From positions 1-6,957 of the forward strand of contig JADGOF010000114.1 of assembly GCA_017883105.1 (NCBI GenBank): a stretch of 6,957 nucleotides of DNA, read 5' to 3'. Positions 1 through 6,627 of this stretch are shown here, piece after piece (position 1 is the first letter of the stretch; each line of letters opens with the position of its first letter). The notes beneath the pieces are model-generated. The model worked only from the letters and a program-made list of their open reading frames with translations, did not search any database and was not told the DNA's origin. The stretch is from Acidimicrobiales bacterium (GTDB lineage Bacteria; Actinomycetota; Acidimicrobiia; Acidimicrobiales; RAAP-2). A program made the translations under genes and the position numbers.

Positions 1-473
1 AGCAGCACACCTTCGGTGATGACAGGCGATGGCATCCTCCGCGGATAGTGGTACCGGACATTGCGCTTCACTCCCCTGGTGGACGCGCTCAGCCGACATT
101 CATCGGAGTCGAGGTCCAGATCTGCTCCGATCCGTTCGCAAAGGTATTTGAGAACCCGATCGCGTTGCCCCGTGCCAACGCTCTCGCACACAAGGAGGAT
201 GTCGACATCCTCCGAGAAGCGATCCACTAGCCGGTAAACCTTTGACAGGCTCGTGCCACCTTTGAACACCACGGTGACATTTGGTCCACCGCTGTTGTCC
301 GGCAGCGGTCGGATGAGGCTCCGCAATAGCTCGGTCACCCAGAAGTCCTTCTCGACGAATGCTGGGTCCAGCCCGAGGTGTTCAGCAGTGGCACCGACTA
401 GGGCGAACAAGTCGTCGGGGTGGTGGCGTAGCCGCAGAATGTCCGGTCGATCCGGACTGTTCTCTGAGATCAT
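1..473 (-). CDS. abiEii: AbiEii/AbiGii-family nucleotidyltransferase toxin, N-terminal part (runs off left edge)
   Basis: Reading the reverse strand from the ATG at 473 gives an open frame with no stop to base 1; 157 residues are visible, while family members are usually about 250-300 residues, so the C-terminal part lies outside the window. The protein begins MISENSPDRPDIL. The family's VEKDFWVTELLR block is at about residues 40-51. The nucleotidyltransferase core follows: VFKGGTSLSKVYRL (about 69-82), then RFSEDVDI (85-92), whose Asp89 and Asp91 form the DxD metal-binding pair. AbiEii proteins are the toxin half of type IV toxin-antitoxin (abortive infection) modules; they transfer nucleotides, with GTP or CTP preference and tRNA targets reported for some members, and act in the cytoplasm. 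The start overlaps the antitoxin stop (ATGA, 470-473), implying translational coupling. Family assignment is secure; substrate is unknown, and whether the gene is intact beyond the edge cannot be seen. Confidence 0.93.
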   Translation of the reverse strand, partial: MISENSPDRPDILRLRHHPDDLFALVGATAEHLGLDPAFVEKDFWVTELLRSLIRPLPDNSGGPNVTVVFKGGTSLSKVYRLVDRFSEDVDILLVCESVGTGQRDRVLKYLCERIGADLDLDSDECRLSASTRGVKRNVRYHYPRRMPSPVITEGVL

Positions 474-1072
474 CGGCCTCGCACAGCGGAGCGCAATCGG
501 GCAAAGTTGGTTCGGGCGGTTGGCGAGCGGTCAGTTGTCACGACTCGCGCCAGTCGATCGAGGTCCAGTTTGCCAGTGCCGACCAGCTCAACAACCCGAT
601 CGACCAACGCGTCCCAGCCGCCGTCGACATGCGCGAGATCATCGCGGAGCACTTCGAGAAGGGCGATGCCGAGAAACGTCAGATCGCCACGGTCGGTATT
701 GCTTCGTCTATGGAACGCCACGTCCTTCACCCGAGTCGGTACCGGACCCACGGTGGTCAGCTCCGGCACAGCAGGGACCTGCGTGGTCAGCCCAAGCACA
801 TGCGATGCGGTCCAGCCAGTGGGTCCGACACCCCGGTTGCCGGCGGCGGCATGCGCGACATCGAGCAGACTTGGGCGCCCCGGACCATACCGGGAGTCAA
901 CCCCCTTCCAGTAAATGCCGCGACTGACCCGGACCAGATCGGAACGAGCGGCGCTTAACCGTGACAAGGCTGTGTCCACAGCCGACCGCGACGAATCAAA
1001 ATCGCCGGCCCGAATGAACGTCCCCGGACTGGCACTGTCAACTTTGGCGCGGATGGCAGCAGCGGCACTCAT
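470..1072 (-). CDS. abiEi: AbiEi-type antitoxin / transcriptional repressor (DUF6088 family)
   Basis: This 200-residue protein starts at the ATG at 1072, chosen because AAGGAGGT lies 4 bases upstream. Residues about 1-57 look like the family's winged-helix domain: a helix-rich stretch with SRSAVDTALSRL (28-39) as likely recognition helix and LVRVSRGIYWKG (46-57) as the wing. A GPGRP turn follows (63-67), then the family block with ASHVLGLTTQVPAVPELTT in the middle of the protein, typical of DUF6088 antitoxins. Known AbiEi proteins bind inverted repeats in their own promoter and neutralise the paired AbiEii nucleotidyltransferase without stable complex formation (type IV). It is the first gene of the leftward operon, with its stop inside the toxin start codon. 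The inverted repeat at 1089-1107 is a plausible self-binding site. Family and pairing are clear from sequence; neutralisation and autorepression here are inferred from the family. Confidence 0.9.
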   Translation of the reverse strand: MSAAAAIRAKVDSASPGTFIRAGDFDSSRSAVDTALSRLSAARSDLVRVSRGIYWKGVDSRYGPGRPSLLDVAHAAAGNRGVGPTGWTASHVLGLTTQVPAVPELTTVGPVPTRVKDVAFHRRSNTDRGDLTFLGIALLEVLRDDLAHVDGGWDALVDRVVELVGTGKLDLDRLARVVTTDRSPTARTNFARLRSAVRGR

Positions 1073-1076
1073 CGGA

Positions 1077-1084
1077 ACCTCCTT
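1077..1084 (-). promoter_or_regulatory. Strong Shine-Dalgarno site of the AbiEi antitoxin
   Basis: On the minus strand these bases read AAGGAGGT, a near-perfect anti-16S match, 4 bases from the ATG at 1072. The site fixes the antitoxin start. The toxin has only a weak match upstream of its own ATG, so the antitoxin is probably made in excess, with the toxin translated by coupling at the ATGA overlap. Confidence 0.85.
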
Positions 1085-1088
1085 GTAA

Positions 1089-1107
1089 GAAAACTATAGC
1101 AGTTCTC
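1089..1107 (-). promoter_or_regulatory. Candidate AbiE promoter -10 element within an inverted-repeat operator
   Basis: Minus-strand TATAGT (1093-1098) matches the -10 consensus at 5 of 6 positions and would place the transcription start near 1086, just upstream of the Shine-Dalgarno site. It sits inside an imperfect inverted repeat, plus-strand GAAAACT (1089-1095), spacer ATAGC, AGTTCTC (1101-1107), with 6 of 7 positions pairing. This is a local AT-rich pocket in GC-rich DNA. A good -35 hexamer at normal spacing is not visible, which lowers certainty. Repressor binding over the -10 would fit the autoregulation known for AbiEi proteins. Confidence 0.5.
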
Positions 1108-1165
1108 TGTCATCACGGCCCAAACTTCCACCCCACAAGAGGCTCCGCCGGCTAGGAGGAACCGG

Positions 1166-1246
1166 GTGGACCTCATCCGTGTGAAAGCGATGCAGGGATT
1201 TGACGGGGTGACACAGGACTTCGCAACGCGGCCTGACCTGCCCTGA
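1166..1246 (+). CDS. Possible 26-residue small protein, unknown function
   Basis: A GTG at 1166 opens a frame of 26 codons ending at TGA 1244-1246 (starts VDLIRVKAMQGFDG, ends RPDLP). AGGAGGA at 1154-1160 lies 5 bases upstream, a strong ribosome site for such a short frame, and a terminator-like hairpin follows 50 bases after the stop (1297-1318). No hydrophobic segment or recognised motif is present. The same frame is open back to 1100 without an alternative start that I prefer. It could equally be a remnant of a larger lost gene or a chance frame in the spacer between the divergent operons. I do not recognise the peptide. Confidence 0.2.
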   Translation: MDLIRVKAMQGFDGVTQDFATRPDLP

Positions 1247-1296
1247 TGTAGTGGGATGCCAATTGTCGAAGATGGGAATTGACGCGATTTGGAGGG

Positions 1297-1318
1297 CAAA
1301 ACGGCCTCAGCCGTTTTG
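1297..1318. terminator. Bidirectional terminator-like hairpin
   Basis: CAAAACGGC (1297-1305) and GCCGTTTTG (1310-1318) are perfect reverse complements around a CTCA loop, giving a 9-bp stem with an A-run on one side and a T-run on the other, so it resembles an intrinsic terminator on both strands. The GC part of the stem is short (ACGGC/GCCGT), so termination could be weak. The right arm also pairs with 1325-1333, giving an alternative fold. It lies in the spacer between the leftward AbiE operon and the rightward nuclease-ATPase operon; its natural transcript is unknown. Confidence 0.45.
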
Positions 1319-1586
1319 ACGTGTAACGGCTGATGTTCGTGGCCACGGATAGCTGAGGTCGGTTTTGCCGATGGCCCAGGTCGTTGAGGGTGCCGGTCGC
1401 GATCTCAGCGATTGCGCAGGTAGGGCTTGCCCTACTTTGTTCGCCCGAGTCCCCCATCCAGCGGCCAGATCGAATAGAAGACGATCGTGTCGGGCAAGAC
1501 ACGTCGGAGCGCCACCCCCAGCCACCGGAGTCAGCCGGCACAGACGGGGACGAGATGGTTCCATCCTCGCGGGGAAGGGAGGTCCC
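1319..1586 (+). promoter_or_regulatory. Spacer and probable structured 5' leader of the nuclease-ATPase operon
   Basis: No convincing gene lies in these 268 bases. A perfect 10-base palindrome CGTGGCCACG is at 1338-1347. Three compact hairpins follow. The first, at 1418-1437, has perfect arms GTAGGGC/GCCCTAC which as RNA form an 8-bp stem (one G-U) on a CUUG loop, followed by TTTGTT. The second, at 1482-1506, has CGTGTC/GACACG around GGGCAA, extended by CGA/TCG past a one-base bulge. The third, at 1551-1569, has GATGG/CCATC around TT, extended by CGA/TCG past a bulge; it ends 5 bases before the Shine-Dalgarno site. I found no -35/-10 pair I trust, so the transcription start is unknown. Other spellings of the downstream start would place part of this region inside the gene. 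Confidence 0.35.
1575..1583 (+). promoter_or_regulatory. Strong Shine-Dalgarno site for the metallophosphoesterase gene
   Basis: AAGGGAGGT ends 3 bases before ATG 1587 and contains GGGAGGT, a strong anti-16S match. It is the main reason to put the start at 1587 rather than at the GTG at 1686, in front of which only a weak purine run (AGAAG) is visible at too long a spacing. Confidence 0.65.
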
Positions 1587-2939
1587 ATGAAAGTGGCGGG
1601 TGACAATGTCACAGCGCACCCTTATTCTCTCCCGCGTGAGAGTAAATCGGCCAGGACACCCAGCCGCCAGAAGACGTGCAACCTCGTGAAGATCCTCCAT
1701 GCGGCGGACCTCCACATCGATAGCCCCCTCCGGGGACTGGTGCAGTACGAAGGGGCCCCCTGGGAGCAACTGCGCCAAGCCCCGCGCGACGCCCTCCGCA
1801 ACCTGGTGAACGAGGCCATAGATGAGGGAGTGGACCTGGCCCTCTTCGCCGGGGACATTTACGACGGGAACTGGAAGGACTTCAACACCGGCCTGTTCTT
1901 TTCCGCCGAAATCGCCCGGCTGACCGAGGCTGGGGTGGCCGTGGTCGTTTTGGCCGGGAACCACGACGCCGAAAGCAAGATCACCAAGCGCCTGACGCTG
2001 CCGGCGAACGCCGTCAGGCTGGGGCACGACCGGCCCGAGACCCTCCGTTTCGAGGGCCTGGGCGTGGCCGTACACGGCCAGAGTTACGCTCAGCCCGACA
2101 TCACCGACAACCTGGCCCGGCACTACCCCGACCCTGAGCCCGGGGTATTCAACATCGGGCTACTGCACACCGCCTTGACCGGACGGGACGGCCACGAGCC
2201 CTACGCGCCGTGCACCCTGGAAGACCTGACCAACAAGGGCTACGACTACTGGGCCCTCGGACATGTCCATCGGCGTGAGGTGGTGAGCGAGAGCCCCTGG
2301 GTCGTCTTCCCGGGCAACCTACAGGGGCGCCACGCCAAGGAGACCGGGCCGAAGGGCTACACATTGCTGACGGTGGAGGACGACGAGGTCATCTCGGTTG
2401 AGGAACGCCATGTTGATGTGGCCCGCTGGACTCGCTGCGACGTCGATGCCAGCGGCGCCGGCTCGTCGACCGATGTCCTCGACCTGGCGCAGGCCGCGCT
2501 GGGGAAGGCGGTGGACGAGGCAGAAGGCCGGACTGTGGCGGCCCGGGTGGTCATCACCGGTACCACCGACGCCCACGACGCCCTGCTATCGGAGCACGAG
2601 GAGCTGGAAGCCGACCTCCGCGCACGCTCGTTCGAAATCGGCGATCTGTGGATCGAGAAGTTCCAAATCGCCACCAACCGGGCACTCGACTTGGCGGGAC
2701 TGCGGGAGAGCGTGCCGGCGATCGGTGCCGTGCTCGAGGCCATCGCCGCGCTGCGCGACCATCCCGACGAGTTGGTGGAGCTTCATGGTGCGACGTTCGA
2801 GTCCCTCCGGGAGCGGCTGCCCCTGGCGGCGCGGGGAGCGGACGGCATCGACCCGAAATCCGAACCTGCCCTGCGGAATGCTCTGGAGGCGGCCGAGGCC
2901 CGTCTGCTCACCATCATGGGCGAGGGCGGTCGAGAGTGA
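1587..2939 (+). CDS. yhaO: Mre11/SbcD/YhaO-type DNA exonuclease (calcineurin-like metallophosphoesterase)
   Basis: The product is 450 residues from ATG 1587, or 417 from GTG 1686. All metal-binding motifs are present (numbering from 1587): ILHAADLHIDSPL with D41 and H43, AGDIYDG with D90, AGNHDAES with N125 and H126, GLLHT with H194, and ALGHVH with H226 and H228. They match the order in Mre11/SbcD nucleases, which use two metals to cut DNA ends. The C-terminal 150 residues, with a helical tail, are likely the capping and ATPase-binding parts. The symbol is at family level: the next gene is a YhaN-type ATPase, overlapping by 4 bases (GTGA), and B. subtilis YhaO is close in length to the 417-residue form. 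The ATG has the better ribosome site, but the 33 residues before VKILHAADLH lie outside the conserved fold and have poorer codon bias, so either start is possible. An intact nuclease is likely; its biological target is inferred. Confidence 0.9.
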   Translation: MKVAGDNVTAHPYSLPRESKSARTPSRQKTCNLVKILHAADLHIDSPLRGLVQYEGAPWEQLRQAPRDALRNLVNEAIDEGVDLALFAGDIYDGNWKDFNTGLFFSAEIARLTEAGVAVVVLAGNHDAESKITKRLTLPANAVRLGHDRPETLRFEGLGVAVHGQSYAQPDITDNLARHYPDPEPGVFNIGLLHTALTGRDGHEPYAPCTLEDLTNKGYDYWALGHVHRREVVSESPWVVFPGNLQGRHAKETGPKGYTLLTVEDDEVISVEERHVDVARWTRCDVDASGAGSSTDVLDLAQAALGKAVDEAEGRTVAARVVITGTTDAHDALLSEHEELEADLRARSFEIGDLWIEKFQIATNRALDLAGLRESVPAIGAVLEAIAALRDHPDELVELHGATFESLRERLPLAARGADGIDPKSEPALRNALEAAEARLLTIMGEGGRE

Positions 2940-5900
2940 GGATCGAGCGGTTGGACCTCACCGCCTACGGCCCTTTCAGCGGCCGGACACTCGATCTCTC
3001 CAATCTAGGCGTGCACGTAATCGTGGGGGTCAACGAGGCGGGCAAGTCCCGGGCGCTCGGGGCCATCATCGATGGGCTGTTCGGGATTCCGGAGAGGACT
3101 ACGTCCAACTTCGTTCACGTAAATGATGTCCTGGAAATCGGGATGGCGCTGCGGTCGTCGGACGGACGGTCTCTCGAGTTCCGGCGGCGCAAGCGGCGCA
3201 AGGACCCGCTCGTGGATGCCGGCGGGTCGGTGGTGACCGAGGCTGATCTGGCCGCCTTCGTGCCCTCGGTCTCCCGTGAGGCGTTCGAGCAGATGTTCGG
3301 GATCGACCACACAAGGCTGGAGGATGGGGGCCACGCGATTCTGGAGGGCCGGGGCGAGGTGGGCGCGCTCCTATTCGGCGCCAGTGCGGGCATCACGGAT
3401 CTGCGGGGGGCTCTTTCAAAGCTCGAGGCTGAAGCGGCGACGCTGTTCAGCGGGCGCAAGGGCGTAACAAAACCCGGACTCAACGCCGCCATCACGAAGT
3501 ACAGCGCCGCGGCGGCGGCCATGAACGCGGCCTCGGTGGGACCCGAGGCCCATTACCGACTCGTGCGGGAGATCACCAAACTGGAAGCAAAGGAGCAGGA
3601 GCTGCGGGAGCAGGCCGAAGATGCCGGGCGCTCGCACGCCGAGGCCACGTTGCTCCTCGCCCTGCTGTCCAAGCTACGGAGACGCCGTGAACTGGTGGCG
3701 GTGTTGTCCGAGCTCACGCCGGGGGCAGTGCGGCTGCGCGAGGATCTTCCCGACGACCTGGCACTGGCGATTGATGGGCGGGATGGGGTCAAGGATGGTG
3801 TCGGTGAGATCGAGCGGCGGATGGCGGGCCTGGACGTCCGCATGGCCGACATTCAGGTCGACGAGCCCATTCTGGGCCAGGGGAACCGGATCAGCGAGCT
3901 GACCGGAGGCCGCGAGCACTATCGGAGCGCAAAGGGAGAGTGCCCTGGTGTGGCAAGCGAAGAGGCAACCCATAGGCGTCGAGCCGTTGAGCTTCTGACC
4001 CAGTTGCGTCCGGGTGTCGAGGCGGAGCAAGCGATGCAATTGACCCTGATGCCGACATTGGCAGTAGCGAATGCTGAGGGACTGGCAGAGGCAGCGAACG
4101 CGATGACCAAAGACGTGGAGTCGGCGCAAGCGGCCGTGAGAGAGTCGCAATCAGAGCTCAACGAGGTGCTGGCGGCGCTAGCGGAAGCCGGTGAGGAAAC
4201 GGACTCAGCCGCTCTGAAGAGCTCGGTGGCCGTCTGTAAAAAGGACGGCGACATTGTGGCTCAACGCCGGCAGGTTGCCCATGATGCCCGCGACCTCGAG
4301 ATGGAAGTGGCAAAGGCGACATCCTCGTTGGACCTGGTGGGGCGCTCGGCGGGGGAGATTCTGGCGCTCGCCGTACCGGGAAACGAGACCGTGGAGGACT
4401 TCGCCAGGCGTTTAGACAGACTAGGCGAGTCTGTGCGCTCGCTCGAGAACGATCTGAAGGCGCAGCGCACCATTCGAGAACAACGTGCCATGGAGCTAGC
4501 GGCGTTGCGAGCGAACGCCGACGTGCCTTCGGAGGACGAGCTGACCGAGGCCCGCAGCGACAGGCAGGGACTGTGGAGTCGCATCCGCCGACTTGTCGTC
4601 ACCGACCTGGGCGAGAGTGTTCGGATAGCTGATCGTCTCGACGATGCGACTCCGGACGAAGACGAGGGGATGGAGCACCCGGGTGAGGTGGCCGACCCGA
4701 GCGAGCTGGCCGGGTCGTATGAGGGTGCAGTGGCCACGGCTGACCAACTGGCGGATCGGTTGCGGCGCGAGGCAGAGGCCGTGGCGCGACGAGCCCAACT
4801 GGAGGCGGAGATCGCCCACTCCCACGAGGAGATTGCCAGGTTCTCGCAGGACCTCGAACTCCGGCAGGGCGAGCGGACGGATCTCCAACAGGAATGGAAG
4901 AGGCTTTGGGAGGCAGCGGGGATCGATCCACGTGAACCAGCACAGATGGCGCTGTGGAAGGCACGATTTGGCGCACTTGTGGCACAGTGTGCGTCTCTGG
5001 CGACGATGACGGCCCGGCTGGCTGCGTTGGACGACGCCATCGAGACGAATCGCGGACACCTCCTGGAGGCCCTGGCGGGAATCGGCGTCATGGTCGCTTC
5101 CGAGGCACCTCTGGCGGTGGCTCTGGAGCGAGCGGAACGGGCGCTGGAGAGCTTCGCCACGGAAAAAGAGCAACGCCGCCAATTGGAGAAGGACCGCACC
5201 CGGCTGCTTGCGCTGGTCGAACGCCGGGAGGTGGCGCTCACGGACGCCCAAGCAAGGAAGCAGGAGTGGGAGGAATCCTGGGGTGACGCGCTAGGCGCGC
5301 TGTCGTTGCCGACGGGCACGTCACCGCAATCCGTGAAGCAATTCCTGGCACGGAGCGGAGAGGCTCGGCAATCGCTGGAGCTGGCGGAGTCCGCGGCGTC
5401 CCGGGTGAGCGAGATGGGCGAGTACATGGCTTCGTTCGATCAGGAACTGGCCGACATCGTGTCTCTGGTGGCGCCCGATCTGGCCGACGTAGAGACTCTG
5501 AGCGCCCTCAGTGCCCTGAGCGACCGTCTGGCCGTGCAGACCAAGGCCATGACAAAGCGTTCAACGCACCAAACGGAGTGGGACGGGTGTTCGGTGGAGC
5601 TTTCAGAGGCCCGACTCCTCCTGACGGCGGCCGAAGGGACGATCGGGGATCTCGTGCTCGAGGCGCAGGCAACCGATGAGGCCGAGCTGCGTACCAACGT
5701 CGACCGATTTGAAGCGGTGAGGCGAACGGAGGGAGAACTGACGGCGCTTGATTCGGACCTTCGGACCAGCAGCCAGGGCCGGGGACCCGCGGAGCTGAAC
5801 GAAGCTCTGGGGGCGGCCGACGAAACTGCCCTCAACGCCCAGATCTCCCATTTCCACGAGGTGCAGCACGACCTGGAGGCGCAGCGGGACACGACACACA

Positions 5901-6514
5901 GCACGCTGATTGAGAAGCGGCACGAGTTCGAACTGATGGATGGATCGGCGGCCGCAGCGGTCGCCTTCGCCGAAGCTCAGACTGAGCTGGCCGAAATCGG
6001 GAAGCTCACGGAGCGCTACATGGCGGCCGAGCTGGCGTCACGACTGTTGCGCCGGCAAATGGAAGTGTTCATGGCAGAACAACAGGCACCCCTGATGGAC
6101 CGAGCTCGCCCGTGGTTCTCACAGCTGACGTGTGGGTCCTTCACCACCCTCGAGACCGAATTCGGCCTCAAGGATGAGACCGTGCTGATGGGCGTGAGGC
6201 CAAATGGGGATCGCGTGGGCATCGAGGGGTTCACCGGGGGCACCACCGATCAGCTCTACCTCGCCTTTCGCTTGGCGGCTATCAGCCTGGCGGCGGAGCG
6301 CAGCGAGCCTATGCCGCTGGTCTTTGACGACATCTTCGAGAAATTCGACGAGCCGAGGACGGCGGCGGCACTTGGAATCCTGTCCGAGCTCTCGCAACGC
6401 TCACAGGTACTCGTGTTCACCCACCACCGCCATGTGGCGGAGGCGGCGAAGGAGGCGATCGACGGGGGCCTGTTGACGTTGCACGAGTTAGAGCCGCGGG
6501 ATCCAGGTCGCTGA
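2936..6514 (+). CDS. yhaN: YhaN-type (AAA_27) Rad50/SbcC-like coiled-coil ATPase
   Basis: The 1192-residue product starts at GTG 2936, overlapping the upstream stop, so the fold begins at once with VRIERLDLTAYGPF. Walker A is GVNEAGKS (31-38). The N-terminal lobe has the YhaN-type RRRKRRKD (83-90) and FGIDHTRLEDGG (about 121-132). Residues about 190-1040 are mostly charged, leucine-rich helix, probably an antiparallel coiled coil, with two Trp-containing modules (W654 region, and W778/W782 followed by LGALSLP) typical of YhaN proteins. The C-terminal lobe has the signature-like GFTGGTTDQLYLAFRLA (1098 onward), Walker B PLVFDDIFEKFDEPR (1127-1141) with Asp-Asp rather than Asp-Glu, and the H-loop VFTHHRH (1160-1166). 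No CxxC zinc hook is present. It is longer than B. subtilis YhaN (about 960 residues). By analogy with SbcC it would grip DNA and gate the partner nuclease in an ATP-dependent way; that role is inferred, while the family call is firm. Confidence 0.92.
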   Translation: MRIERLDLTAYGPFSGRTLDLSNLGVHVIVGVNEAGKSRALGAIIDGLFGIPERTTSNFVHVNDVLEIGMALRSSDGRSLEFRRRKRRKDPLVDAGGSVVTEADLAAFVPSVSREAFEQMFGIDHTRLEDGGHAILEGRGEVGALLFGASAGITDLRGALSKLEAEAATLFSGRKGVTKPGLNAAITKYSAAAAAMNAASVGPEAHYRLVREITKLEAKEQELREQAEDAGRSHAEATLLLALLSKLRRRRELVAVLSELTPGAVRLREDLPDDLALAIDGRDGVKDGVGEIERRMAGLDVRMADIQVDEPILGQGNRISELTGGREHYRSAKGECPGVASEEATHRRRAVELLTQLRPGVEAEQAMQLTLMPTLAVANAEGLAEAANAMTKDVESAQAAVRESQSELNEVLAALAEAGEETDSAALKSSVAVCKKDGDIVAQRRQVAHDARDLEMEVAKATSSLDLVGRSAGEILALAVPGNETVEDFARRLDRLGESVRSLENDLKAQRTIREQRAMELAALRANADVPSEDELTEARSDRQGLWSRIRRLVVTDLGESVRIADRLDDATPDEDEGMEHPGEVADPSELAGSYEGAVATADQLADRLRREAEAVARRAQLEAEIAHSHEEIARFSQDLELRQGERTDLQQEWKRLWEAAGIDPREPAQMALWKARFGALVAQCASLATMTARLAALDDAIETNRGHLLEALAGIGVMVASEAPLAVALERAERALESFATEKEQRRQLEKDRTRLLALVERREVALTDAQARKQEWEESWGDALGALSLPTGTSPQSVKQFLARSGEARQSLELAESAASRVSEMGEYMASFDQELADIVSLVAPDLADVETLSALSALSDRLAVQTKAMTKRSTHQTEWDGCSVELSEARLLLTAAEGTIGDLVLEAQATDEAELRTNVDRFEAVRRTEGELTALDSDLRTSSQGRGPAELNEALGAADETALNAQISHFHEVQHDLEAQRDTTHSTLIEKRHEFELMDGSAAAAVAFAEAQTELAEIGKLTERYMAAELASRLLRRQMEVFMAEQQAPLMDRARPWFSQLTCGSFTTLETEFGLKDETVLMGVRPNGDRVGIEGFTGGTTDQLYLAFRLAAISLAAERSEPMPLVFDDIFEKFDEPRTAAALGILSELSQRSQVLVFTHHRHVAEAAKEAIDGGLLTLHELEPRDPGR

Positions 6515-6627
6515 TAGGACCTATCGCCACAACTGCAGTTGCTCTGCCGCACTGGGGCAACGTTGTCATCACGGGCGTCCGGACCTCGATCAGTGCGAAA
6601 GCGGCTCCCCCAACGCGATGCAGGCCC
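6515..6627. other. Short non-coding gap after the operon with two small palindromes
   Basis: GATAGG and CCTATC (6513-6518 and 6520-6525) form a perfect inverted repeat around one base, overlapping the ATPase stop codon. AACTGCAGTT at 6531-6540 is a perfect 10-base palindrome. A weak GTTGC/GCAAC pairing spans about 6538-6561, without a T-run. I see no good intrinsic terminator for the operon and no gene. The region continues rightward into degraded transposase sequence, and the exact boundary is unclear. Confidence 0.35.

Noticed and set aside
253..927. Overlapping plus-strand open frames (253-927, 359-958, 507-914) at the left end
   Set aside because: They are antisense to the AbiEi and AbiEii genes, with Arg/Ser/Pro-rich low-complexity translations and no domain; typical GC-rich shadows.
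1261..1284. Near-direct repeats AATTGTCG / AATTGACG as a promoter or iteron pair
   Set aside because: Only two copies of 8 bases with a mismatch. TTGACG at 1279 resembles a -35, but no -10 follows at a workable spacing.
1069..1299. A 76-residue minus-strand frame upstream of AbiEi
   Set aside because: It runs through the AbiE promoter and Shine-Dalgarno site, and has no recognised domain.
1384..1590. A 68-codon plus-strand frame ending in ATGA at the nuclease start
   Set aside because: TTG start without a ribosome site and a composition without protein-like character; the overlap with ATG 1587 is probably coincidental.
1173..2123. A 316-residue minus-strand open frame
   Set aside because: It runs antisense across the metallophosphoesterase motifs and the spacer. 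No recognisable family; the plus strand there encodes clear catalytic motifs.
2648..2935. Extending the ATPase start upstream to 2648
   Set aside because: The extra 96 residues overlap the nuclease coding sequence in another frame and lack family character; the YhaN fold begins exactly at GTG 2936.
4261..5427. A 388-residue minus-strand open frame inside the ATPase gene
   Set aside because: Ser/Arg/Ala-rich translation arising from the third-position GC bias of the sense strand; no start context or domain.
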